The notes below the pieces were generated by a model, which had not been told where the DNA came from, ran no database searches, and worked only from the letters and a program-made list of their open reading frames with translations. The translations under genes and the position numbers were made by a program. This document shows, one piece after another, positions 9,453 to 17,827 of a DNA stretch of 21,055 nucleotides; the stretch's first letter is position 1; every line of letters begins with the position of its first letter. Origin of the DNA: Chara braunii (Eukaryota; Streptophyta; Charophyceae; Charales; Characeae); the NCBI GenBank assembly GCA_003427395.1, contig BFEA01000009.1:840677-861731 (forward strand), written 5' to 3'.

Positions 9453-9638
9453 GTGATGTCAAAGTGCGCTATTTTTGTTGGTAAGTACATGACAATCTAT
9501 CTATTCAGAAAGAAATGCCCTGAACTGTACGCAGCAAGGGCGAAATGGACAAGAAACGGGAGACTGTGAAAGACTGTTTCATTGGAGTTTCACTACCGAT
9601 CAGGAGGCTGATCCATCGACAGTCTGCAGAGCCCCTTC
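9453..9638. other. No recognisable feature
   Basis: Short unique-looking stretch between the solo LTR and the 213-bp repeat. It contains an imperfect palindrome GATCAGGAGGCTGATC at 9598-9613 and nothing else I can name. Confidence 0.4.
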
Positions 9639-9851
9639 ACAGATGCTATTGTGAGAGATTCTCCACCTGAACCCCAGTTGGAGGTGGGTGGCAATCATTG
9701 CCCTTTAGAGTTACATGTGATGAAAATCAAGAAAATGAGTTCCCGGTCAACTTCAAAATACACCTTTGGAGTTTCAACCCCTTTTTTAATGTGGCAATTT
9801 TCCAGTTCATTGTGGAGTCAATGCGGACACGAAAACCTGAACAACTGAGTT
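9639..9851 (+). repeat. 213-bp host repeat, copy 1 (empty integration site)
   Basis: Complete unit. Its first 106 bases match 9852-9957 and its last 111 bases match the reverse complement of 3031-3141. The bases GAGTTCCCGGTCAAC (9737-9751) are the uninterrupted version of the chromovirus A target site. The target tetranucleotide TCCC lies at 9741-9744. Confidence 0.92.
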
Positions 9852-9957
9852 ACAGATGATATTGTGAGAGATTCTCCACCTGAACCCCAGTTGGAGGTGG
9901 GTGGCAATCATTGCCCTCTAGAGTTACATGTGATGAAAATCAAGAAAATGAGTTCCC
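9852..9957 (+). repeat. First half of 213-bp host repeat, copy 2
   Basis: Starts ACAGATGATATTGTG, parallel to copy 1 at 9639, with two or three substitutions. It is cut at the TCCC target duplication (9954-9957) by the 5' LTR of chromovirus A. Its other half is at 3031-3141 on the minus strand. Confidence 0.92.
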
Positions 9958-10960
9958 TGCGAGGATCTGCATCCTCGGCAGGCCTAAGGGGCCCCGGTTT
10001 CAGTGGTGCCCGCCCTAAGTGAAGGCGGGCCTAACATTTCACAAGAGGCCTTTGACTGTCAATTTCATATTTGGGGTACAGGCAGTTGCGACGTGCCAGT
10101 TGGTTGAGAGAAACACAGGCCGAGCAACAACGACATTTCCACGGCCTACCAGGCCTTTCCAAAGAATGCAGGCCCTGGGCGTGAATCGCAGCCTCATACA
10201 CTGACAGTTGGGAGGCCCAACCGAACGAGGCCTGGTAGCTGCAGGGCAAAGGCAGCATCCTGGGGCCTTCCGGTAGCTTCTGGGCCCAGGCCAGTGCAGC
10301 CAGGCTGCGCGAGCAGGCCAGCTCTTTCCATAAAGGAAAGAGCTCTCGCCAGGCAGCCTCATTCGGTCACTTGCTGGCTGGCGGCAGCGCTGCTGGAGCG
10401 ACAGCTCGCGGGCTGGCTGCTGGCGTTTGGAGCAAGAGACTGCGCATGTGCGGTCGTGTGGTGAAGCAGGGCGCTGCTGAGGGCAGCGCCATAGCCAGCC
10501 TTCATAGCGGGCTGGGCTTGGATGTACAGTGAGGCGCAGGGGTGGTCTTCGGGTGTAAGGGAGGACACACCTGGGTGATAAGTCAGGGAAGGGCGAGGGA
10601 TGATGATGATGATGATGTGAGGGCACATACCTTGTATTGGCGATGGTCTGCATAAGGGCGACATCTTCAAGTACATCGGGTTGCCGCTGATGTCAACAGT
10701 TGCATTGTCTATTAGTAGGTTGATCGTAGCTGTGTAAGAGTAGGCTGGGCGCTGAGCGCCAAGTAGGAGTGTGCAGGGACTGGACTCTTGTGTTGTGGCG
10801 GAGAGAGAAGCTCGCCTTGACATTGGTTTTCAGTACTACGAACCTCCATTGGTGTATTATTGGTGCAATGCTGCTCTCTGGACACAGTGTGACTATCTGG
10901 CTTTCAATGTGATGATGTAATCTGGAATTTGTCATCTCGCTGTTGCTTATTTTCCTTACA
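9958..10960 (+). mobile_element. 5' LTR of chromovirus A (1003 bp)
   Basis: Starts TGCGAGGATCTGCATCC and ends TTTTCCTTACA. The primer-binding site follows after three bases, which fixes this as the 5' LTR and the element's orientation as plus. It is the inverted partner of 3142-4144 with the same length and a few percent substitutions, so the two copies have been diverging for some time since insertion. It contains the (ATG)6 run near 10600, the 10320-10344 hairpin and a GGCGCTGAGCGCC palindrome near 10748. I could not identify a TATA box with confidence. Confidence 0.93.
10320..10344. other. Perfect hairpin inside LTR-A (5' copy)
   Basis: AGCTCTTTCC, loop ATAAA, GGAAAGAGCT. Unchanged relative to the 3' LTR copy at 3758-3782. 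Confidence 0.8.
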
Positions 10961-10963
10961 ATT

Positions 10964-10975
10964 TGGTATCGGAGC
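10964..10975 (+). promoter_or_regulatory. Primer-binding site, initiator Met tRNA type
   Basis: TGGTATCGGAGC differs at one position from TGGTATCAGAGC, the sequence complementary to the 3' end of plant initiator Met tRNA used by many plant LTR retrotransposons. It lies three bases after the LTR, where minus-strand synthesis is primed. Confidence 0.85.
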
Positions 10976-12667
10976 TGGTTCATATTGCGCTTCATTGGTT
11001 CTTCGCAATAGCTGTTCGGTGCTTCGCATGAGGTGTGGGGCAGTGATAAGGCTTGGGCGTTGAACGAAGGGTGGCCCAGGGTCGTGTGGGCGCACCAGGG
11101 AGCTATGTGGTGACATACAGGGTGTATGCTGGATGATGAGAGCTCGCTGATGTGGCATATTAAGCCGAGGCGGAACCACATTCTGCTGTTGGTTGTGCCG
11201 AGGCAAAGACCGGTCATCATAATTGCACATCAGGTTGCCGGTGGAAAAATCTGTGGTTGGGGGCAGCATTATGAGGTACGTTGCTCTCTTCCTTATCTAC
11301 CCTCTTCATTGCTTCTTACCGTGAGGAAGTGAGTTCTGTCTTGAGAGTCCTCTCAATGTGAGGTGTCGCGAGCGCTCAACCTTGAGAGTCGACATTCTTC
11401 CTGGGCAGCAAGCTGGTGGGAGACGGGCGAAGCCTCTGAAGGGCCCTGGACGAAGCACTCGGGTCACGGTCACCATGCCAACCCGCTGGGACTAGTACAC
11501 GCATGCTTTGCCGCAAGTCCTTGGTTCTGCTGCTTGTGCAATAGAGGTCATGCAGGGCATGCCAGCCCTTTGACAGACGCTTACCAGACCGTCTTTAAAT
11601 ATTTCTGGTGGGGACTCGGTGTTAAATAATTCCTGAGGAGTTACGGGTGATCGTCGTCCTGTCTGCGGTGTTAAATAATTCCTGAGGAGTTACGGGGGAT
11701 CTCCTTAAATGCCTCCTGATCAGCCAGATCAAACCGGGTGTAAGGCTCGTTGCATGCGATGGTAAATAATGTGCAGGGGCTGGCAGGTTCGGCGTTGACT
11801 TGGGCCACAGGGGTGGGCCGGATTGCACACCTTCAGACACGCTGCTCAACCAGATGCTCAGGGCGTCGACACAAAGAGACAACTCAAGAAGGATACAGGG
11901 GGAGCGGGGATTCCGGTAACTGGTTGCAGTGGCAATAAATAGACAATCTGCCATGAAGCATACATCTCCAATAGGAGATACTATTTTTATCTTTCATTAT
12001 CCAGTTGTTACACACTTGACTAAAATCTGACAGATAGCTGCAGATAGACTATATCTTTGCTGCACAGCAATCTTTTCGAGGTTAATCTAAAAATAAATAT
12101 AATATTTCCTGTAGGATCTGACATTAGTTGTTGCTACATCACCTAACTGTTTCTGTTCAGGCCGACCGAAATTAGTTGTGTATTATACTCGGTTGTGTGT
12201 CAAGCTAAGGTAGGATTCAGTGTGGATTCTAGTTTAGATCACACACGCTGTAGCTCATGAGTGATGCAAGCACAAGTAAGGAGTCGTTAGTGGACGGCCG
12301 TCACAAGAGGTTAACGGGGCATCTGGTTTTCAGGCCTGAAATTTCTGAAATTAGGGTTTTGGGCTCAAATTTCATGTGTTTTTGGAATTTCAAGTTTTTG
12401 CTATATATGCATTTTGATAGGGTTGCCGTATATGAAATTTGGGGTTATTTGGAGTTTTAGAATTTGCGCTATTAAGATTTCTGAAATTTCTGAAATTAGT
12501 CGAGTTTTTTTTGGGCTGAATTTCATGGAAATGCACCTTTGGCTTGCTGTTTTATATGTTTTTAATTGTTTTTTTTAGGTTTTTTTTCTGTAAGAAGTGC
12601 ACTCTATAGATTGGTGTGAAGTGTTGTTAAAATGACTGTCTGGTTTTCTTATAAATGGGCCTGAAAA
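10976..12667 (+). other. Long leader between primer-binding site and gag
   Basis: About 1.7 kb without a recognisable protein. It contains a 31-bp direct repeat (11617-11647 and 11666-11696). An 88-codon ORF at 11363-11629 has a Cys/His cluster (FCCLCNRGHAGH) that I cannot assign. AT-rich sequence with repeated ATTTCTGAAATT motifs lies at 12330-12510. Some of this may be inserted DNA, because most gypsy leaders are shorter. Confidence 0.55.
11617..11696. repeat. 31-bp direct repeat, period 49
   Basis: The unit starts CGGTGTTAAATAATTCCTG and is perfectly repeated at 11617-11647 and 11666-11696, with 18 bases between. Confidence 0.9.
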
Positions 12668-13522
12668 ATGGGTGCTCGGTTAACCTGCTCTCACGGCCGT
12701 AGGACTACTCGTGGGACTGCTCGCAGTCAACCTTTGACATTCTTGGAGTTAGGTCCAGGAGACGAGAGGAGATTGCGGAGAGAGGCTAGAGAGAGAGCAG
12801 CAGCAAGGAGAGTGAGGGTGGCTGAGGATAGTGCCAGGACTAGAACTATAGCAAGCATCGGTATAACCATGGCCACTTCATCTACCATGTCGCAAACCTC
12901 TTCACAGTCCACTTCGTCAGGAGTACGCCAGAGTGGTTCTCAGGGGTCCATTAGCCAGAGTGCTGGCTTGCGAGTCTGCCAGCAGACTCAACTCACGCCG
13001 GAGGATTATGAGATCCTCCAAGCAGAAGAACTTCAGGATGAGCTACAGTTGCAATTGGATGAGGCAGCAGAGAGGAGAAGGAGAGCAATCCTGAGAAAAG
13101 CTAGACTAGGTAGTAGAAGAGAGGAGCTAGGCAGACTGGAAGCATTAGATGAGTCAACACTTGATCCTGCGATACGAGCGCTGCGTAACTCACTTCTTTG
13201 TGTGGCGGAAACGCAAGCTGTCCAGCAGGAAGTGTTGGCTGAACCAATGGCAGGCCAGAAAGAGATTCTGGCTGCACTATGGGCTCCTCGTCCCATGATG
13301 AGGCAGCCACAGTATGCTGTAGCTCCCCCTCCAGGCGCAGGTCCATCAGTGACACTGCCGCCGGTAGGGCCTCCATTCTCACCTATGTTTGGCATTCCCC
13401 CTCCAGGTGGTTTGGTAGCAACTAGTGGTCCGGTTCATAGAGTTTCAGCCGTACCATCCATAACAGTGGTCATCCATGACAGTGGTCACTACAGTCCCAC
13501 TGTCAAGCCAGGCCCAAGTTAG
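12668..13522 (+). pseudogene. gag: Gag N-terminal region of chromovirus A
   Basis: Open frame of 284 codons. The first ATG (12668) is possible, but the ATG at 12869 has a better context (ACCATGG). Residues about 33-60 are Arg-rich. A Ser/Gln-rich stretch follows, then a highly charged, probably coiled-coil segment at about 115-170 (EILQAEELQDELQLQLDEA and on), and a Pro-rich region at 210-255. Such N-terminal coiled coils are common in plant gypsy Gag proteins. The last 20 or so residues are out of frame because of the 16-bp duplication at 13455-13486; the capsid domain continues in another frame. Confidence 0.8.
13455..13486. repeat. 16-bp tandem duplication that breaks gag
   Basis: Units 13455-13470 and 13471-13486 (CATCCATRACAGTGGT) differ at one base. 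The extra 16 bases shift the frame by one. The frame of 13476-14335 minus 16 bases equals the frame of 12668-13454, so this single event explains the break between the two gag ORFs. Confidence 0.92.
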
Positions 13523-14335
13523 TGTGCAACAGCCTGTTTCAGTGGCTATGCAGCCGCTGCAGCAACCCCCTGGGCCCATGCAGCCTATGCAACTGATGCA
13601 GTGGATGCCCAAAATACGCTTGCTGAGTCCTAAGCCCTTCTCCGGCGACAGGAAGAAGGATGAGGACTTGGATACCTGGGTAAGAACGGTGCCTACCTAT
13701 GTGAGGCACAAACCTACCAGGCCAGAGCAAGAAGTTGTGGCTGCCTCCTTTCTAGAGGGGTCAGCAGCCCGCTGGTTGAATGGCCTAGTGCAGCAGCAGG
13801 GCTACGGTCAGGATTTCGATGCCTGGGCCCGGGCCCAAACATTGGAACAGTTCGTAAGGTCCGTCTACAACAGGTGGCATGACCCGCAAGGGGCTCAAAA
13901 GGCCACTGATGCTATCAACAGTCTTTGTTCCAGAAGGTACAAGAATGTTAGAGAGCTGACAAACACCGTAGAACGTCTGCTCGTGGTTCCTGGCGTGCGC
14001 TATGACCAGCAGGTACTCCTTACGGATTACCTTAGATGTCTGCCTTCAGAGGTGAGGACAAAGCTAGTAGACGAGGCTTATGTCGATCAGCATAACTTCG
14101 CCTCTTTCAGCAAGAAAGACTTAGACATAAAGGCTACGTTGGGGTCTGCACATCAGAGTCAGGGTGATGGTAGGAAGAAGAGGCTACCCCAGGACTGGAA
14201 AGAGAAAGGTCAACTAATGTTCGTCGACCATGATGGTCAGACGACAGAAATTGACGATTTCCCAAACTTTGGGGAGGAGACAGAGCATGATGGGGCCAGT
14301 GAGACTTCGGATGGGGGAGTTGTGGCACCTATCAA
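13476..14335 (+). pseudogene. gag: Gag capsid region of chromovirus A (Retrotrans_gag)
   Basis: Starts inside the duplication, so the displayed start is not real. Residues about 50-210 form the retrotransposon Gag capsid domain: PKPFSGDRKKDEDLDTWV, then ASFLEGSAARWLNGL, FVRSVYNRWHDPQGA and LLTDYLRCLPSEVRTKLV. A linker with LMFVDHDGQTTEIDDFPNF and an acidic tail follows. The gag reading ends near VVAPIK; the remaining codons to 14415 come from family-B LTR sequence. The expected zinc knuckle is absent here and present at 8011-7950 on the other strand. Confidence 0.9.
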
Positions 14336-14525
14336 AGTAGCGAATGCAGATCCCAGGGCTCGATCCCTAGTTCTTACCTTGCCCATGTACAGTATTTGTG
14401 TCGACCCCGAGAGTTGAACCCGTGACCTGTGTATTCACAACAGTTGGTAGGCTGTCGTAGGTCCGTAGGTTGGTGGGGGTTCGATCTGTAGACCTGTTGG
14501 ATAGAGGTCTTAGTGAGGCCTAGAG

Positions 14526-14618
14526 GTCGTAGCTGTAGGTGTCCTGGGAAGTCAAGGTCGTAGCTGCTGCAGTCCTGAAAGGTCAAGGTCGTAGCTGCTA
14601 CAGTGTTCGAAAGGCCAA
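14526..14618. repeat. 31-bp tandem repeat within LTR-B
   Basis: Three units starting GTCGTAGCTG at 14526, 14557 and 14588. The copy at 17560-17600 keeps only about two units. Confidence 0.8.
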
Positions 14619-14867
14619 GTCTCCAGCCTTCTGGAAGGTCCCAGTAGTGGCCTTTCGAAGTATGACTCACGTTTAGGCAGAGGCAAGTGGGCAAGTGGTG
14701 AGCCCAACTGCGGTACATCGGCAGTGCGACTACATTGAGTTCGCGGTGCAAACCAATGCAGTCCGTGGTACCGGTTCCAGTCAGTCACCATCCAGTCAAG
14801 CAAGTATCGTGTGGAACTGCGTGCACCAGGGGCATGGGAAAAGGGGCAGACCAACGAGCTACAAAAG

Positions 14868-14874
14868 TATAAAT
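14868..14874 (+). promoter_or_regulatory. TATA box of LTR-B copy 2
   Basis: TATAAAT in AAGTATAAATCAAGAGGCAG. The same block with TATAAATA occurs at the equivalent place of the other full copy, which supports a real U3 promoter. Confidence 0.65.
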
Positions 14875-15375
14875 CAAGAGGCAGCGCCCAGCCATTCATT
14901 CATTCCTGGGTAAGCCATGGGGAAGCGCTGCCACAACGACTTGTGTGAGGAGGTCTCCAGCGAGCCCGAAGACGAAGTGGGCGAGAAGGATAGGGGTAGT
15001 AGCGTCCATAGCCGCCATAGCTGATAGGAGAGTGTAGAGTGTGTGTGTGTGCGTGTGTGTACAGTGTGATGCGTGTGGGATATCCAGGGTGATCCTGTGT
15101 GTGTGTGACGAACAGAGAGTTGTATAGGCGCTGATGCGCCATAGCCATCTGAAGTGAGCTCGTATCTGAACTGTGTTCTTGGTTACTTTATCTCTAGGTT
15201 TTGAGTGGGCGCTTCTCGCCAATTTGCTGCGCAACCTGTTTACATGCATGTGGAGTGTGAACGAAAGTGAGTCTGATTGCATTTTGATAATTGTAATGGC
15301 CGTTGTTCATTGTTGTATTCTGAGAGGTGCAAGGTCCACCATGTCTTTGTACTTTACCATGGAACGCGTACACAC

Positions 15376-15378
<3 letters not shown>

Positions 15379-15453
<75 letters not shown>
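15379..15453. repeat. TC microsatellite 1 (75 bp)
   Basis: Uninterrupted alternating pyrimidines, followed by TTGCACTTGTGCGCGCG. Confidence 0.97.
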
Positions 15454-15455
<2 letters not shown>

Positions 15456-15512
15456 CACTTGTGCGCGCGTCGAACTCCCACGCGTGCAGGACCTTGCCCA
15501 GATCTCTTCGTG

Positions 15513-15514
<2 letters not shown>

Positions 15515-15589
<75 letters not shown>
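15515..15589. repeat. TC microsatellite 2 (75 bp)
   Basis: Uninterrupted, the same length as tract 1 and also followed by TTGCGCGCGCG, which suggests the two tracts arose by duplication of one tract with its flank. A shorter interrupted CT run lies at 15612-15632. Confidence 0.97.
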
Positions 15590-15591
<2 letters not shown>

Positions 15592-15743
15592 CGCGCGCGT
15601 GCATTACGCCCTCGCTCTCTCTCTCTCTCTCTGTGCCTCCCTCTCTCACTAGGGAGGCTAGGGGTACGAGGGCAGAAGTACAGGGAAGCCATGGCATCCC
15701 CATCTTCACAGTGGACACTCAGAGACTCAGGAGGGCAGGACTG

Positions 15744-15825
<82 letters not shown>

Positions 15826-15833
15826 CTCTCTCT
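15744..15833. repeat. TC microsatellite 3 with TATC stretch
   Basis: An alternating TC run with one TTT interruption, passing into about five TATC units (15808-15826) and back to TC. Large open frames across all three tracts encode only Ser-Leu or Arg-Glu repeats and are not genes. Confidence 0.95.
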
Positions 15834-15985
15834 GCCTCAAAGAAGTTTTCAGGCATGAGTGTTGGAAAAAATAGCAACGTTGATTGCCCAAGCTCGTGTT
15901 TGACTGACATTTGCATTATCGGACAATCGAAATCCAAGTTAAGACAGCATTCGTGCGCGTAGAGGCACCTGAGCTTGAGTCAGCG

Positions 15986-16091
15986 GGTGTCGCACTATTG
16001 GATGCCCAAACACTTGTTTTCGACCACCGGTGTCGCACTATTGGATGCCCAAACACTTGTTTTGATACCCAAACACTTGTTTTCAACCACC
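15986..16091. repeat. 43-bp tandem repeat, two and a half units
   Basis: Units start GGTGTCGCACTATTGGATGC at 15986 and 16029. A partial third unit (CCCAAACACTTGTTTTCAACC) follows at 16064-16091. Confidence 0.9.
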
Positions 16092-16092
16092 G

Positions 16093-16888
16093 ATTGCACT
16101 AACATCGGGATTGGGAGATTATAAAAATTCAAAATTCGGCCAGCAGGCTTGGCGTGCATTGATAAGCTTTCTCTAAATTTTGGAATTCATAGTAGATGGA
16201 TACTCAGGGGATAACAGGAACTTACTAACTGCTGCATGATGGGCAAAAGACCTCACATTTTGTTCAATTCTTGGAGAATGAAAATGCTTACCCATGCAAC
16301 AAGACGATGACGACCTTGTGTGCTCTGTGAATGAGCAGCGTGATGTCCAGTTATCAGCTCGAGAAGCAACACTCCAAACGCAAACACCTCGCTCTTGACC
16401 CAAGACATCTCGTCCAAGGGACACTCACCACCACAATGCCTGAAACGAATGTAATTTCGAAAGAGCAGAGCACATGATGGTCAAACAACAACAAGAGAGT
16501 TGAGCGTGATGAAGGATGCAAAGCACACATGCATGCCCAAAAACATACAGAAGAAAACCAGTACACTGGCCAGCAAAAGAACAGTATGTAATCAAGTTTG
16601 CACATATATGGACAAAACGGCAGAAAAGAACTGGAGAATGAATTAATGGCTTGCTCAGTATGTTTTTTCGGAGGGTTACAACTGTGAGGATGGGGGGATG
16701 GACTGTCGAGTAGGTTGAACTGGTAGTCAATCCTTCCCGCGGGGAATTAATTAATGCTGGCAGGGTCCTCCGGGCCGTAACATGGGGGGCTGAGTCAAAT
16801 TGTATTCCTTTCTGGCTTGCCGGTGGAAAAGGAACCGACTGCTGCTCCCCAGACTAGGAGGAGTCTAGGATTCTTTTTGTCTTTATTT
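16093..16888. other. Intergenic or intronic DNA around the kinase exon
   Basis: Outside 16292-16439 I see no coding motif. An inverted repeat AGACTAGGAGGAGTCT lies at about 16852-16867. Confidence 0.4.
16292..16439 (-). CDS. Isolated exon of a plant receptor-like protein kinase (fragment)
   Basis: The 148-base segment lies between an acceptor (TTTCAG, ending at 16440) and a donor (GTAAGC, starting at 16291). Skipping one base to complete a split codon, it reads 49 codons. Residues 15-31 are KSEVFAFGVLLLELITG, the kinase subdomain IX signature of plant receptor-like kinases, and residues 46-49 are LVAW, the usual spot just before the next helix. The invariant Asp of S-D-V-F/Y-S-F-G is Glu here. 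That suggests a decaying gene or pseudokinase. A T-rich, intron-like stretch lies upstream on the minus strand up to the LTR at 16889. I find no exon with the APE motif and no following exon, so the gene is a remnant or its other exons lie beyond the inserted repeats. Confidence 0.7.
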
Positions 16889-17810
16889 TGTAAAGTACAA
16901 TCAGACTCGTCTTTCTCGTCACTCAGCATGCGTACAAACACATGACGATCAAGCTGGCAACTTGCGCCCACACAAAACTCAGAGTTAACGTAGCCAAGAA
17001 CGCAGTTCAGATTGAACTTGTCTCGTACGGCTATGGCCGTACACCACACTCTCAGCAACTGGTTCGTACACACACCCCGGATCTCCCTGGATGTCCCGCA
17101 CACACACACACACTTCACACGTGCACACACACACACACTCTAACCTTGCTGATGTGGCAGCTATGGCCGCGTCTCTCTCTTCTACTCACTAAGTACTGGC
17201 TATGGCCGATGTTCCTCCTCTTAGCCCTCTTAGTCAACGGGCACCTGCAGACCTCCGCACACAACACACTTCGACAGCGCTTCCACACGGCTCACAGGCA
17301 GAATGAATCCTTGACTGATCGCTGCCTCTTTATTTATACTTGGGATTGTCGCTGGTCTGCCCCTCTCCACCGGGCCCGGGGTGCACACAGTCCCACATGG
17401 TACTTGCTGACTTGACAAGGTGCGACTGGGACTGGGTACCGCCGACTAAGCAAGGTAAGACTGCCCACTTGACCACTTAGCTACGGGCTGACTACTGTGA
17501 CTCACGAAGGGCCAGTTCCGGAACTTCCGGAAGACTGTGGCTTGACCCCTCAGTGCTGTAGCAGCTACGACTTGACCTTTCAACACTGTAGCAGCTACGA
17601 CTCCTACCACTGCTAAGACCTCTAACCTACAGACCTACGGTTCAAGACCCGACGACCACCCTGCCTACAGCAACAAACAGGCGGCTTTCAAAACACAGGT
17701 CGTGGGTTCAAGCACACACAGGTCATCGGTACTGTACACGGGTAAGGGCGAGGTCTAGGGATCAGGCTCTGGGATCTGCAACTGCTACCTCAAAGGTGAA
17801 AACCGTTTCA
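16889..17810 (-). mobile_element. 3' LTR of chromovirus B (family B, copy 3)
   Basis: On the minus strand it starts TGAAACGGTTTTCACC at 17810 and ends GATTGTACTTTACA at 16889, giving TG...CA ends and about 922 bp. A polypurine tract (17811-17821) and the end of a chromodomain frame (stop at 17830-17828) lie directly upstream, so it is the 3' LTR of a minus-strand element. It includes CA microsatellites at about 17099-17139 and a TATA box. Copies 1 and 2 of this family lack such context. Confidence 0.85.
17331..17338 (-). promoter_or_regulatory. TATA box of LTR-B copy 3
   Basis: TATAAATA on the minus strand within AAGTATAAATAAAGAGGCAG, conserved with 14868-14874. Confidence 0.65.
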
Positions 17811-17821
17811 CTTCCCCCGGC
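17811..17821 (-). promoter_or_regulatory. Polypurine tract of chromovirus B
   Basis: GCCGGGGGAAG on the minus strand, immediately before the LTR start TGAAAC. The purine run GGGGGAAG is the likely plus-strand primer. Confidence 0.75.
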
Positions 17822-17827
17822 CTAAAT

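Larger units (their letters stand above)
9958..14335 (+). mobile_element. 5' third of chromovirus A (LTR, leader, gag)
   Basis: In order: a 1003-bp LTR, a primer-binding site, a leader of about 1.7 kb, and the gag N-terminus and capsid. Homology to gag stops at about 14326-14345, where an LTR of family B follows. The missing remainder (zinc knuckle onward) is at 8095-4183 on the minus strand. Together the two parts would make an element of about 9.3 kb. Confidence 0.92.
14336..15290 (+). mobile_element. LTR family B, copy 2 (5' end lost)
   Basis: Matches the minus-strand LTR at 16889-17810 from GTAGCGAATGCAGATCCC onward to the GAGTCTGATTG block near 15270-15280. The first 20 or so bases of the family (TGAAACGG...CACCTTTG) are missing; gag of chromovirus A is joined here instead. 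It has a TATA box at 14868-14874 and three 31-bp units at 14526-14618. Past about 15290 there is no primer-binding site, so this looks like a truncated or solo LTR. Its exact right end is uncertain. Confidence 0.75.

Noticed and set aside
10039-10823. ORFs of 154-204 codons with His or Ile runs on the minus strand, repeated at 3279-3743
   Set aside because: They are antisense to the LTR, the runs come from an (ATG)n repeat, and both copies lie wholly within LTR-A.
3142-10960. A pair of 1003-bp inverted repeats that looks like a foldback or terminal-inverted-repeat DNA transposon
   Set aside because: The arms have TG...CA ends, one is followed by a tRNA primer-binding site and the other preceded by a polypurine tract, and the flanking 4-bp duplication fits an LTR element inverted after insertion.
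15173-15962. Long overlapping ORFs of Ser-Leu, Arg-Glu repeats
   Set aside because: They are translations of TC microsatellites, open in many frames at once, with no domain.
16776-16800. GTAACATGGGGGGCTGAG as an LTR end followed by a primer-binding site
   Set aside because: I could not find a partner LTR or a matching start with confidence, and the TGGGGGGC string fits no tRNA that I can name.
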